Source: Rebecca billardiae RCC1528 (Eukaryota > Haptophyta). From it: 64,000 bases of DNA. Positions within the stretch are counted from its first letter, which is position 1. Each line of letters begins with the position of its first letter. The DNA is taken from the NCBI GenBank assembly GCA_965240325.2, contig OZ251239.1, positions 1,178,001-1,242,000 on the forward strand, in the 5' to 3' direction. Position numbers and translations under genes: made by a program. Shown here in pieces: positions 32,323 to 42,074 of this stretch. The notes under the pieces were generated by a model. That model did no database searches. It had not been told where the DNA came from and saw only the letters and a list, made by a program, of their open reading frames with translations.

Positions 32323-35300
32323 GCCGTGGCACCGGGCGCGGAGGAGGGCTCGGCATTGCCAGCCGCGCGGCCGCCGCGCGCGCCGCCGCCGTACTCGTCG
32401 CCGCCGCGCGCGCCGCCGCCGCCGTCCGCGCCGCCGCCGTCCGCGCCGCCGCCGTCCGCCCACCGCCCCTGCAGCAGCTCGAGTGGCGCCTGCAGCAGCG
32501 GCGCCCATGTGCCGTTGCCGCGCGCGCGCGCGAACGCACCGTTCTCGGCACACAGCCAGAGGCGCGGCACCGCGGGAGCGAGGGGCGGCGGGGAGAGCTG
32601 CGCGTCCAGCCACGCGCGCTCGAGCTCTGCGCGGCGCGGCGCGCGCGCGCGGGGGGGCGGGCGCTCGGTCAACGGGGCGGCGGCGCGCAGGCCACAGCGT
32701 CGGGAGCTCGGCGCACGGCTCAGGAGGGTTAGGGTTAGGGTTAGGGTTGTGGTTGTGAGGGCGCGCGGGCCAGGGAGCGCGCTCACCAGAGACGACCACC
32801 ACCGTGTTGCGCGGGTCTGACGCGAGCCTGTGCAGCAGGCGCCGCGCGCCGCCGTCGAGCGGGTGGATGAACGCGGCCGCTGGCGAGCCCGCCGCCGCGC
32901 CCGCGCCGCCGCCGCCGTCCGCGCCGCCGCCGCCGCCGCCGCCGTCCGCGCCACGCGGCGGTCCGTCTTGCTGCGCGGCGCGCGCCGCCGCGGCCGCGGC
33001 GGCCGCGGCCGCGCGCACCTGCGTGCTCGGCGGCGCGAGCACGCCGCGCACGCCGAGCACGACGAGCCGCCGGCGCGCGCGGCCGTACGCGCGCGCCACC
33101 GCCCGCCCATCCATGGGCGGAGGCACCGAGTGCGGCGCGCGCGCCTCGACCGCCGCTCTTGCAGACGCGCCCGCCGGGTCCTCTGCGTCGGCGAACGCCG
33201 CTTCGGCCGCGGCCTCCGCGCCGCGCAGCCAGCCGCCCGACGCGGCGCCGAGCGCCAGCGCGCCCGCGCCGCCGCCGAGCGGCGCACCCGCCGCGCCCGC
33301 GCCGCGCCCCTCGGCCACGCCCTCGCCGTCGCGCGGGCTCGCGGCCAGCGCGGTCACGAACCGCTCCGCCCACGCCTGGGCGGTGTGCTTGGTGACGTAG
33401 GCGTATGCGTAGCCGTGGAGCTCGGCGCGCTCCTCGGGCGCCATCGTGAGCGCCTCGCTGATCGCGCGCACCACGTCCCCCGGGTCGTACGGGTTCACCA
33501 GCAGCGCGCCCGCGCCCAGCGCCTGCGCCGCGCCCGCAAACTCAGACAGAATCAGCACCCCCTTGTCGCGGTCGGAGGAGCCGTGCTGGCACGCGACGTA
33601 CTCGAACGAGACGAGGTTCATGCCGTCGCGGAGGGAGGTGACGAGCGCCGCGCTCGAGATGCAGTACAGCGCGCACAGCTCCTCGAACCCCACCGAGCGG
33701 TCGAGGTAGTGAATCGCCGCGCACTCGAGCGAGCCGAACCGGCCGTTGATCCGGCCGACAAGCGCGTGAACTGACGCCTGCAGCTGCTGATAGGAGGGAA
33801 CGTCCGCGCGCGACGGGATCGCTATCTGGAGCAGCACGACGCGGTCGCGCCACTCGCGCCGCGCCTCGAGGAAGCGCTCCCACGCGAGCAGCTTCTGCGG
33901 CAGCCCCTTGATGTGGTCCAGCCGGTCGATCCCCAGCAGCACCTTCCGGCCTGCGAACCGGCGCTGCAGGTCGATGATTCGATCCTTGACCGCAGACGAG
34001 CGCAGCGCCGACTCGAAGCGCTCCGGGTCGATGCCGATGGGGTACGTGTCGACCGAGACGGTGCGCGGCGGCGGGAGCCCGCCGGCCGGCGGCGCGCCCA
34101 GCGCCGGCGGCGGCGGCGGCAGCCGCCGCGCCGGCGGTTGAGCGAGCCCCGCCCTACGCGCGCGCGCGGACGCGCGCCGAGCCGCCGCCGCGAGCGGCGT
34201 GACTAGTGCGAGGCTGTCGGCATCGCAGCCGTCGTCGGCGTCGGCGTCGGCGTCGAGATCGTCGGCGTCGGCGTCGACGTCGGCGGGGATCAGGCCGAGC
34301 TCGCCCACGTCCGACACCTCGCCGTCGTCCTCGAACGCCCCGGCCGGCCGCGGGCCCTCCGCCCCCTCCTCCTCCTCCGCCTCCTCCGCCTCCTCCGCCT
34401 CCTCCGCCTCCTCCGCCTCCTCCTCCGCCGTGCCGGCGCGGCGCGGCGCGCGCGGCGGCGGCGCCGTGTCGGGCATGGCGGCGGCGACCTCCGCCACGAG
34501 CTGCATCAGCTCATCGTGCTCCTGCGCGCGCGGCGAGTAGAGCACGCGGTGCGTGTCCGCGCTCAGCCGCACCTGCCGACCGAGCACGGACGTGCACGCC
34601 TGCAGAAAGTGGCGCGCGTAGTCGTGGGTCTGAAAACCGATCGCGTCGGCGCCGAGCACGCCCGCGAGGAGCTCGCGGCGCATGGGCAGCGTGCGGAAGA
34701 CCTCGCTCGCGGGGAACGGCGTGTGCAGGAACCACCCGATCCGCGTGCCGCGCGGCGCGCGCGCGCGCAGCAGCGCGGGCACGAGCATGAGGTGGAAGTC
34801 ATGGATCCAGATACAATCTCCCGGCCGGAGCTCGCGCAGCACCGCGTCTGCGAACCGGATGTTGGCGGCGACGTACGCGCGCCACTGCGCGTCGTCGAAG
34901 GTGGTGTGGTCCACCATCGACGTGAGCATGTAGTGCAGCAGCGGCCACAGCACGCCGTTGCAGAAGCCGACGTAGTACCCAGCCTGCTCGGCGCGGGTGA
35001 GTAAAACGGGTACGCACGCGCGCTCGGCGCACGCCGCGTCGAGCTCGGCCGCGTCGGCGCGCGTGTCGGCGTCGACGCCGGGCCAGCCGATCCAGCGCAT
35101 GCTCAGGTGCTGCACGCCCTTCAGCGCGGACACCAGCCCGCCCGCCGACTCGCGCACCGCGTACGCGCCCGCGCGCGCGCCCGCCGCCGACGCCGACGGC
35201 CGCGCGCCGCCGCCGACGCGCCGGTCTGCGGCAGCGCCGCCGCCGCCCATCGGCCCCGCCGCCGCCGAGCCGGCGGCGCCGGCCCAGTCGGCCTCGTCGG

Positions 35301-35766
35301 CCTCGCCCGCCGTGCCTGCCGCGCGCGTGAGCGAGATCGGCAGCCGGTTCGCCACGACGAGGATGCGAGGCATTTTCTCGGCCAGCTGCAGGCGCTCCAG
35401 CTGCAGCAGCGCGCGGCGCGTGCGCTCGAGCGCGAGCTCGCGCGCGAGCGCGCCGAGGCGCGAGTCGTGCCACGAGGCGAGGCGGGGCTCGGCGTCCACC
35501 GCGCCCGGCTCCGAGAGCGAGAGCGCGCCCAGCTCGGGCGCCCACCGGTCGATCGCCTTGCGCGCGCCGTCCGGTCGCGCCGCGAGCCGCGCGAGCATGC
35601 GCGACGGCGTGTCGCGCACCGGCGGCGGCGGCGGCGGCGGCGGCGGGACGAGCGGCGCAGACGGCCCGTCGCGCGCCGCGCGGCGCGCCGGCGCCGGCGC
35701 CGCTGCGAGCAGCACGAGCGCCAGCAGATGCCGCACGGTGCGGCCGCGCGACGCCGTGACCGCCAT
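28894..35766 (-). CDS. Trehalose-6-phosphate synthase with dead and live phosphatase-type domains
   Basis: Four exons by eye: 35766-32787, 32626-31848, 31655-30185 and 30008-28894 (2114 residues; phases agree and lengths sum to whole codons). A hydrophobic N-terminus (about residues 10-25, HLLALVLLAAAPAPA) resembles a signal peptide. The GT20 domain (about 130-805) has ANRLPI, IHDFHLMLVPALL, GIDRLDHIKGLPQKLLAWE and RDGMNLVSFEYVACQ, the UDP-glucose/glucose-6-phosphate site motifs, interrupted at about 409-572 by a Glu/Asp-rich insert. A first HAD domain (from about 899) reads LGVRGVLAPP where DxDGT is expected, and VDCAVADDDVF at motif IV, so it is probably inactive. A second HAD domain (from about 1710) has YLDYDGTL, IVSGR and GDDRTDESMF, consistent with an active trehalose-6-phosphate phosphatase. 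Expected role: both steps of trehalose synthesis in one chain. Its 3' end faces the channel gene's 5' end. Confidence 0.9.
32728..32745 (+). repeat. Three TTAGGG units inside an intron
   Basis: Three perfect TTAGGG units followed by TTGTGGTTGTG degenerate units lie within intron 1 (32627-32786) of the trehalose gene. It is a short interstitial telomeric-type sequence of the same unit as the tract at 40465. Confidence 0.8.
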
Positions 35767-35927
35767 TGCTGCGCCACGGGCCGTGTGATGACTGGATGAC
35801 GACTCGCCAGAATCGCGACGACGGCGCCGCTGGGACACTCGACACTACCAGAATGTACAATTCGACTGTGCGTCTCTTATTAAGGTACAACTCGACAGTA
35901 CTGTGCGTCTCTTATTCTTAGTAAACT

Positions 35928-36538
35928 GTATGGAGCGCTCGTTGGAACTTGACGCCGGTTTGGCGCCCGCGCGGCGAGGGCGACGACGGGCGTACACGGG
36001 GCCTGCGGCGGCGGGAAGCGCGCGGGCGCGGCCGAGAACGGCACGGTCCGGACGCCTCTCGCCAGCCGCGGACGCGCACCGCGCCTCCTCCTCGCACGCT
36101 GCTAACTTGATCCGGGTTAAACGGTGGTTTTGCTGCCGACCAGCTCAAGTTCCACGGCTGGTCAAGGTTCGGCTTGCGACCTCGCCGCTGGTGCTTGCAA
36201 GAAGGTACACGAGTTAGTCGAACTCCCACGCACCCGTTCTGCGCTCGTCGACGCCCTCTGAAGGTGACTCGGGGTGCATGCGGGGCAGTGGAATGCAGTG
36301 GTTCGGCGTTGCCTCTCAGTCGTCCAGCGCGCAGGCCATGTAGCGCGGGTGTGGTGCGCGCATGGCCCGGTAATTCGGTCGCGGCATGTCTGTCTGGGCT
36401 GCCCAAGGCCTGCCGCACCGCGAAGCGAGCGCTCAGGAGCGTGTGCCGACCGTGCCAGCCCCGCCGAGATGGGGCACTTCGCTGGGAAATGCGGTGTCAA
36501 GTTCCACCCCCGCTCAAGTTCCAACGAGCGCTCCATAC
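35928..36538. mobile_element. MITE-like element, 0.6 kb with 25-bp inverted ends
   Basis: 35928-35952 (starting GTATGGAGCGCTCGTTGGA) and 36514-36538 are perfect inverted copies over 25 bp. The interior has only short frames. The size and terminal structure fit a non-autonomous DNA element. No target-site duplication is obvious in the flanks. Confidence 0.55.
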
Positions 36539-36721
36539 TCCCACATTGCTCGAGCAGCCCTCGCTCGCTCGCAGCGTGCCAAACAACAAAGCACAGGGTC
36601 TAGACGTCTAGTCCGCCGGTACCTACGCGAGGCCGTAGTTGTGAAGTGCGCCCTTTTGATTCAATATGCGGGCCTGCCTGCCTTGAAGAGCGGTCCTGGT
36701 GGGCCAGCGGGGAGGAGCTGC

Positions 36722-36750
36722 GGGGGGGGGGGGCGGGGGGGGGGGGGGGG
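36722..36750 (+). repeat. Poly-G run, 12 G + C + 16 G
   Basis: A homopolymer run of 28 G broken by one C. It could fold as a G-quadruplex; its exact length is likely to be unreliable in the assembly. Confidence 0.9.
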
Positions 36751-36982
36751 CGTGCCGTGACGCAATCATGCGTCTCCGACTCTCCTCCTCAATCAACGAG
36801 CGCAGCCCTCGGTCCAGGTGGTCGACCGAGGCTCATTCTAAGCCATCTAGCACGCCCCCGTGTTGCCACCTCTCCCGCGCGCAGGCGCTGGCACGTGCGC
36901 GAGCTCCCAGCGCTTCTCGTCGGCATGGGCGGCTCGGCGCACTATGAATTCAGAATGCGGGTGTGAGACGGCGAGAGGCACT

Positions 36983-37262
36983 TGCGATGCGCCGAGCGGC
37001 AAGTTTACAAGTAGGCGGTTAGAGCGGCCGTGCAGGGGCGTGGCCGCATGCCCCAGCGCACGCGTCGTGCTCAGGTGCCCTGCTCACTCCGCACTCGCGC
37101 TGTGTTCGCGCAGCTCAAGCACTGTGCCTCGCTTCCGCAGTTCCCCGGGCATTACCGCCAGTATGGCTTGGCTCGGTGCCGACTAACCGTGCGCGCGTCG
37201 GACACGTGCGATGCGCCGAGCGTCAGGTAAACGGTCGGCCGGTGGTGTCGGGGCGTGGCCGC
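36983..37262 (+). repeat. Diverged direct repeat, two copies
   Basis: TGCGATGCGCCGAGCG occurs at 36983-36998 and 37207-37222. Each copy is followed 40-55 bp later by GGGGCGTGGCCGCAT (37035-37049 and about 37248-37262). The spacing differs by about 10 bp, so it is an old duplication of about 100 bp. Confidence 0.5.
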
Positions 37263-37603
37263 ATCATCCCGCGCGCGCGTCGCGCTCACCGGCGCCTGCT
37301 TGCTGCTGTCCCTGTGTCAGTGCGCTGCGTCAGCGCGCTGCGTGAGTCAGTCCATTTGATCAGTTCGTTCGCCGATTCCTCGCGTCTCGAAGCCTCGAAA
37401 AGCGCATCGCGGAAAATGCGAAGTGCGTGTGTGGACCCTGAGCCCGCAAAATAACATACTCTCACTTGTATCGGAAGGAGTCGTGCCCTTGTGATTGGCC
37501 CGTCTGCACCCGTCGAGGTCGCCGGTGGGCGGGAGATCCCGAGGAAATTGATTGATTTCATGAATCAATACCTGGGGATTCCTAAGAATCCCATCCATCC
37601 AAA

Positions 37604-40195
37604 ATGATTGCAAGTACACTTCCCATCAAAACCCCGCCACGAAGCGGCAGCTTCACGCGGCAGCAACCGCCCTTGATCAACATCAGACGGCGCACCCGCC
37701 CTCGCGGTGCTGGCTCCGCGGGGCGGGAACCGGGTACGTACGCCTCGCCACCGCGTGGAGGCTCGCCCGCCATGTGGCGGGCGGGCGGTGCGACGACCTC
37801 GGCCGTCGAGATCAGCGCCGCGCTCGAAGCCTCGCTCAGCGCCGCGCGCTTCGTGCCCAACCGCGCCGCCCGCCGCTACGCCGTGCCCATCCTCGCGGGC
37901 ATGGCCGCGATGTTCGTCACGTACGTTGTCGACTCGGCCGTGACCGCGCGCGCGCGCGGCGTGCCGCTGGCGCAAGCGGCTATGGTGGACGACGGGCTGC
38001 ACATGCGTTTGCAGCTGTACCGCATCGTCGCGTTCGGCTCGCCTCCGCTCGCCGCCACGCTCCTGCCGCCCTCGCACCGCTTCATCGTGCGCATCCGGCT
38101 GCTCGCGGCGCTGGTCGCCATCACCGTCGCCGCCCGCACCTCGTTACGCCTGAACAGCGGGCGGCTCGGGGACGTCTTTCCGATCGCAGCCGTGTGCACC
38201 GATGCGCTCAGCGGGCTCCTCCTCCTCGCCTCCCTCGTCTCGAGCTGGCACCGGCCGCGGCAGCTTCTCCAGAGATTCTTTGCCGCCTATGGCGCTTCTG
38301 TTGGACTGGCGTGTACGCGCCTGGAGGCGCAGCTGGTGCTCAACCAGATGGCTCCGGAGCTGGCGATCGCGCTGGGCGATGATCCAAGCACCGTGCTGCG
38401 CAGCATGCCTTTCAGTCACGTCAGCGGCGCCATCGGCCTGCTCATCTCGGCCGCGTGCGTGCTGCCGCCCATCCGCAACCGGCTGATAGCTGCTCTTACG
38501 CACGGCACGCGAACGCCCAGCGCGCTCGCCGGGCTGGCGCCGCTGCTCGGCTTCGGCCTCGGGCTGGAGCTGGAGCCGCAGGAGCTCGTGGTGAGGACGC
38601 TCTCGCGCGCGCGCACGCACGTGCTCACCGACGTCACCACCGCCGGCCTCTTCGCGCCGAGCATCGCGCAAGCCGTCGCGACTGCTCAGGCGTTGCTCTT
38701 CCGAGGCGCGCCGCGCGACAGCTGCTGTGCCGACGGTGCGAGCACGCACGCGGGCGCGGCGTGTGGCGGGGCGAGTGGGCCGGCTGCCATGCCCCCCGCC
38801 GTGGCCACCACCTTGCCCAGCTTCGCCAAAACCTTCGCCGAGGCATCGCCCTCGCTCCGCCGCCCCGGGGGCGCCGCGTGCTCGCTCGCGCGCAGTGCGG
38901 CACCACCTGTTCACAGCTTGGCGCCATTCCGGCGCGCGGGCGGCGACGGCGGCGGCGAGGGCGGCGGCGAGGGCGGCGGCGAGGGCGGCGGCGAGGGCGG
39001 CGGCGACCAGTCGCGCGTGCCCGCCGATGACGCGCCTGATGGCGACACGCCGGCACGGCCGCAGCCGCCCGCGTCGGCAGGGCTGGCGCCCGCCTCTGCG
39101 CCCTCCGATCACGAGGGCGAGGGCGAGGGCGAGGGCGAGGGCGAGGGCAAGGGCGAGGGCGCGCGCAGCGCCGCAGGGGCGGACACGTCTCAGCAGGCCG
39201 CGCTCGCGCCGCCGGCGCCGCCGACCGTCCGCCCGTCGCGGGAGCTGCGAACGCTGCTTGCGCCGAGCATCGACGCGTACGTGCTGCACTGCACCCAGGA
39301 CTCGTCGCAGGCGTGCCGGCTTGCGCTCATCGCGTGGGCCGCCGACTTCGAGGCGCGGCACGGGCGGCGCCCCGTCGTAGTGCTCGACAGCGGCCGCCTC
39401 GACGGCGACCACGACGACGCGTTCACCAGTCGTCCGCGCGCGTCCGAGTGTGCTCCGCTCGCGAAGGGGGGCGCGGTGCACGGCGGCGACGCGGCGTACC
39501 GGCTCGCGCAGGTGCCGGTGCTCCTCGGCTGCAGCGCGCAGCTCGTGCTCATCGCCGGCCCGCGCCTGCTGCGCCTCGACATGCACACCCTCGTCGTGCT
39601 GTACGCGTGGCGCGCCCTGCACGGCGGCGTGGCGCGCGCTGACTTTGTCCCGGCCGGCACGTCGCTGCGCGAGCTGCACAGGCTGGCAACCATGCTGATG
39701 GGCGGCGTGGTCTCGGTGCAGCACGCGCCCGCGGCGCCATCGCGCGCGGAGGTACGCGCCATACTCGACGCGGCCGAGCTCGCCGGCGCGTGCAGCTTCG
39801 ACGCGGCAGTGGCCTCGTACGCGCCCAGGGTCCTCGCAGCCGTCGACGCGCTGAGGGGCGCACCCGGCGAGGGCGACGATCCTCCGAGCACGGTGCCATC
39901 GAACGAGTCGCTGTCGCCGCGCGCGCTCTTCTCGCCGCTCGGGCCGGCGGTGCGCGGGGTGCTGCGCGTCCCGAGCCTCTTCCGTGCGGGCGTGGGCGCG
40001 CTGCGCCGCGCCGGCACGCGCGCGCTCGGCAAGCACGACAAGCCAAGGCAGGTGCAACCAGCGGCAGCTGTCGGCGCGGCGGCGGGCGCGGAGGTGCAGA
40101 CGCAGCTGATGGGGCCACGGGGGCCAGGACGAGTCCTGCCACAGGCCGAGGCCGCGGGGGAGACGACGCCCGCCGGCATCGCATTGGCGGTGTGA
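37604..40195 (+). CDS. Multi-pass membrane protein with C-terminal TIR-like domain
   Basis: 863 residues from ATG 37604, or 807 from the in-frame ATG 37772 (MWRAGGATTS). About five hydrophobic segments lie in the first 330 residues (for example YAVPILAGMAAMFVTYVV, FIVRIRLLAALVAITVA, LSGLLLLASLV and GAIGLLISAACVLPP). The centre is low complexity, with (GGE)n encoded by GGCGGCGAG repeats at about 38941-39003 and (GE)n from GAGGGC repeats at about 39115-39160. The C-terminal 250 residues hold a globular segment: AYVLHCTQDSSQACRLALIA, RRPVVVLDSGRL, VPVLLGCSAQLVLIAGPRLL. Its order (beta-strand, PVVVLD, then LLGCxxxLVLIAGP) resembles TIR-like domains of protist membrane proteins, but the usual RLWC motif reads RLDMH. 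Function unknown; the TIR-like call is inference. Confidence 0.7.
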   Translation: MIASTLPIKTPPRSGSFTRQQPPLINIRRRTRPRGAGSAGREPGTYASPPRGGSPAMWRAGGATTSAVEISAALEASLSAARFVPNRAARRYAVPILAGMAAMFVTYVVDSAVTARARGVPLAQAAMVDDGLHMRLQLYRIVAFGSPPLAATLLPPSHRFIVRIRLLAALVAITVAARTSLRLNSGRLGDVFPIAAVCTDALSGLLLLASLVSSWHRPRQLLQRFFAAYGASVGLACTRLEAQLVLNQMAPELAIALGDDPSTVLRSMPFSHVSGAIGLLISAACVLPPIRNRLIAALTHGTRTPSALAGLAPLLGFGLGLELEPQELVVRTLSRARTHVLTDVTTAGLFAPSIAQAVATAQALLFRGAPRDSCCADGASTHAGAACGGASGPAAMPPAVATTLPSFAKTFAEASPSLRRPGGAACSLARSAAPPVHSLAPFRRAGGDGGGEGGGEGGGEGGGEGGGDQSRVPADDAPDGDTPARPQPPASAGLAPASAPSDHEGEGEGEGEGEGKGEGARSAAGADTSQQAALAPPAPPTVRPSRELRTLLAPSIDAYVLHCTQDSSQACRLALIAWAADFEARHGRRPVVVLDSGRLDGDHDDAFTSRPRASECAPLAKGGAVHGGDAAYRLAQVPVLLGCSAQLVLIAGPRLLRLDMHTLVVLYAWRALHGGVARADFVPAGTSLRELHRLATMLMGGVVSVQHAPAAPSRAEVRAILDAAELAGACSFDAAVASYAPRVLAAVDALRGAPGEGDDPPSTVPSNESLSPRALFSPLGPAVRGVLRVPSLFRAGVGALRRAGTRALGKHDKPRQVQPAAAVGAAAGAEVQTQLMGPRGPGRVLPQAEAAGETTPAGIALAV

Positions 40196-40316
40196 GGCCT
40201 AAGACTGTACGCGCGCGCCCCTCACCAGCCGGCTGCCGAGGAGCGACGACGTGATGGCAGAAAATGCGAGAGGAGTACCCGTCGCATCAGCCACTTCTCG
40301 TATCTCTTTGTTGGCC

Positions 40317-40337
40317 GAAGATACGCTAGCGTCCTTC
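40317..40337 (+). repeat. Palindromic repeat family, copy 1
   Basis: Starts GAAGATACGCTAGCGTCCTT. This 21-bp segment is perfectly inverted at 41239-41259. The 16 bp before it (40301-40316, TATCTCTTTGTTGGCC) recur inverted at 42028-42043 beside copy 3. Confidence 0.75.
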
Positions 40338-40464
40338 CGACCACAAAATCGCGGAAAACGCCGCAATCGCTTGGTTTTCAGACCTCGGCCCCAGCGGCAA
40401 AGCAGTCGGATCCCCAAACACTACCTTTTGCCTGGTTCTGAAACCTTTCCGGACCGCCAAACCT

Positions 40465-40632
40465 AACCCTAACCCTAACCCTAACCCTAACCCTAACCCT
40501 AACCCTAACCCTAACCCTAACCCTAACCCTAACCCTAACCCTAACCCTAACCCCTAACCCTAACCCTAACCCTAACCCTAACCCTAACCCTAACCCTAAC
40601 CCTAACCCTAACCCTAACCCTAACCCTAACCC
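40465..40632 (+). repeat. Telomeric-type (CCCTAA)n tract running into the gap
   Basis: About 28 units of CCTAAC, almost perfect, with one variant unit carrying an extra C near 40550. Reading left to right it is CCCTAA, the orientation of the left (5') end of a chromosome, yet 40 kb of gene-bearing sequence precede it. It ends at the first N. Confidence 0.95.
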
Positions 40633-40832
40633 NNNNNNNNNNNNNNNNNNNNNNNNNNNNNNNNNNNNNNNNNNNNNNNNNNNNNNNNNNNNNNNNNNNN
40701 NNNNNNNNNNNNNNNNNNNNNNNNNNNNNNNNNNNNNNNNNNNNNNNNNNNNNNNNNNNNNNNNNNNNNNNNNNNNNNNNNNNNNNNNNNNNNNNNNNNN
40801 NNNNNNNNNNNNNNNNNNNNNNNNNNNNNNNN
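40633..40832. other. Assembly gap, exactly 200 N
   Basis: A run of exactly 200 N suggests a scaffolding placeholder rather than a measured distance. The left edge is telomeric-type repeat; the right edge (AACACATGGCTGACC) is unique-looking sequence. Confidence 0.95.
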
Positions 40833-41238
40833 AACACATGGCTGACCATTTATTCACAACCAGAATGTTTGGGCGTTCGACGTACCTTGCAGTACGCTGA
40901 GATACCCCCGCGCCGTTCTAGATTCCCGAGATTGTGGGAGATGCCTACTCACTATTCGAAGCCGTCTCATGTTTTGATGCGATTGTGTGCGGGAGAACGC
41001 GGGGGTGCCGTGAAACTTCAAACCAAGCACGGCAAGCGGGTACGGTGTGCGCCTCCGGACCTCAAGGGCGGGCTCGGGCGCTTTCAGCGCCCGAGCCTTT
41101 CGGCGTCCGAAACATTTCAGGATCCGAATTCAACGTCACACAACTGCGTTCAGCGACCTCGAAAACCTTGGGACCCGCTCGGGTTTGGGCGTCAGGTGCC
41201 GCAGGCGACCGTCCGACCGCCGGAACCGTCCAAAAGTC

Positions 41239-41259
41239 GAAGGACGCTAGCGTATCTTC
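41239..41259 (-). repeat. Palindromic repeat family, copy 2
   Basis: Perfect inverted copy of 40317-40337. Together they could be the terminal repeats of a unit of at least 0.94 kb spanning the gap. A third related TACGCTAGCG core lies at about 41286. Confidence 0.7.
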
Positions 41260-42000
41260 CTTTCACCTTTTGAGGGTGCCGGTAGTACGCTAGCGCCGGC
41301 TATGTTCGAGACCTCAGAGGCTAAGACTTCAGCCAGAGGTGCCCCAGGAGGTGCCCAACATGATTGACTTAATGGGCAGCAAGCGCCGCGCACGTCAGAG
41401 AGCTCCACGACTGACGTTTTGAGAGACACGCTCAGGCTCAGCGACGCGCGGCGCGGGCTCGTCGTCGGACGACCAACAGCACTGAGGGGTCACTGCGACA
41501 GCACACAGGGCGGGCTAGTCGGCGGGACGTGCGGCATTCGCGACTCCATCAACCGTTGACGAGCGCGCGGTGGCAGCGGCGCGCTGGTCGCACCTGCAAC
41601 GCCCTGCTCAGGCACCGCGGCCACCGCGCTGCTGGCTACGCCCACGGCTCGCGCCGCAGCGGCCGCGCATAGCTTGCACTGGCGCAATTGGCGTGGCGTG
41701 CGGCAGCGCGGTGGCACTCGGGGCGATGCCGTTGACAATGATAAATTGCTCCATCGCCACAGCCCGCTCGAAGCCCTGCGCCGCGCCGCTTTCCTCCGCC
41801 TCACGCCGCGCAGCGCCGCAGTCATCCAAATCACGACCGTCGTCGAGCGCGGTCGCCTCTGGAGGGCCGTCGTCGGCATCAGAAGAGAAGGTCTCGTCAT
41901 GTGAGTTGTCATTGAGGTCCCAGGCATCAATCGCGCCCGCGGCCGCCCTCGCGCGCGCCCCCTACGCGCCGTCAGAGCTCACGCGCGCCGGGGCGCCATC

Positions 42001-42022
42001 GAAGATACGCTAGCGTATCTTC
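42001..42022. repeat. Palindromic repeat family, copy 3 (perfect 22-bp palindrome)
   Basis: GAAGATACGCTAGCGT followed by ATCTTC forms a self-complementary 22-mer. The adjoining GGCCAACAAAGAGATA (42028-42043) matches copy 1's flank in inverted orientation. Confidence 0.8.
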
Positions 42023-42074
42023 CCCGCGGCCAACAAAGAGATACCCCGGAACCTCCTGCAGTTTATCATAGCCG

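Larger units (their letters stand above)
35767..37603. other. Intergenic region with small inverted and direct repeats
   Basis: No gene is supported. A near-duplicate of a GTACAA-TCGAC...CTGTGCGTCTCTTATT segment occurs at about 35854-35880 and 35885-35917. A 0.6-kb inverted-repeat element follows, then a G-run (36722-36750) and scattered direct repeats at 36983-37049 and 37207-37262. A small perfect hairpin (GGGATTC-CTAA-GAATCCC) is at 37575-37592. Confidence 0.5.

Noticed and set aside
40465-40632. Protein-coding reading of the CCCTAA tract (Pro-Asn/Leu-Gly/Val-Arg repeats)
   Set aside because: Hexanucleotide telomeric repeat; open frames are a by-product and run into N bases.
41071-41097. 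Perfect GC stem-loop resembling a bacterial terminator (11-bp stem, TTTCA loop)
   Set aside because: The organism is eukaryotic and no gene ends there; more likely part of the repeat elements.
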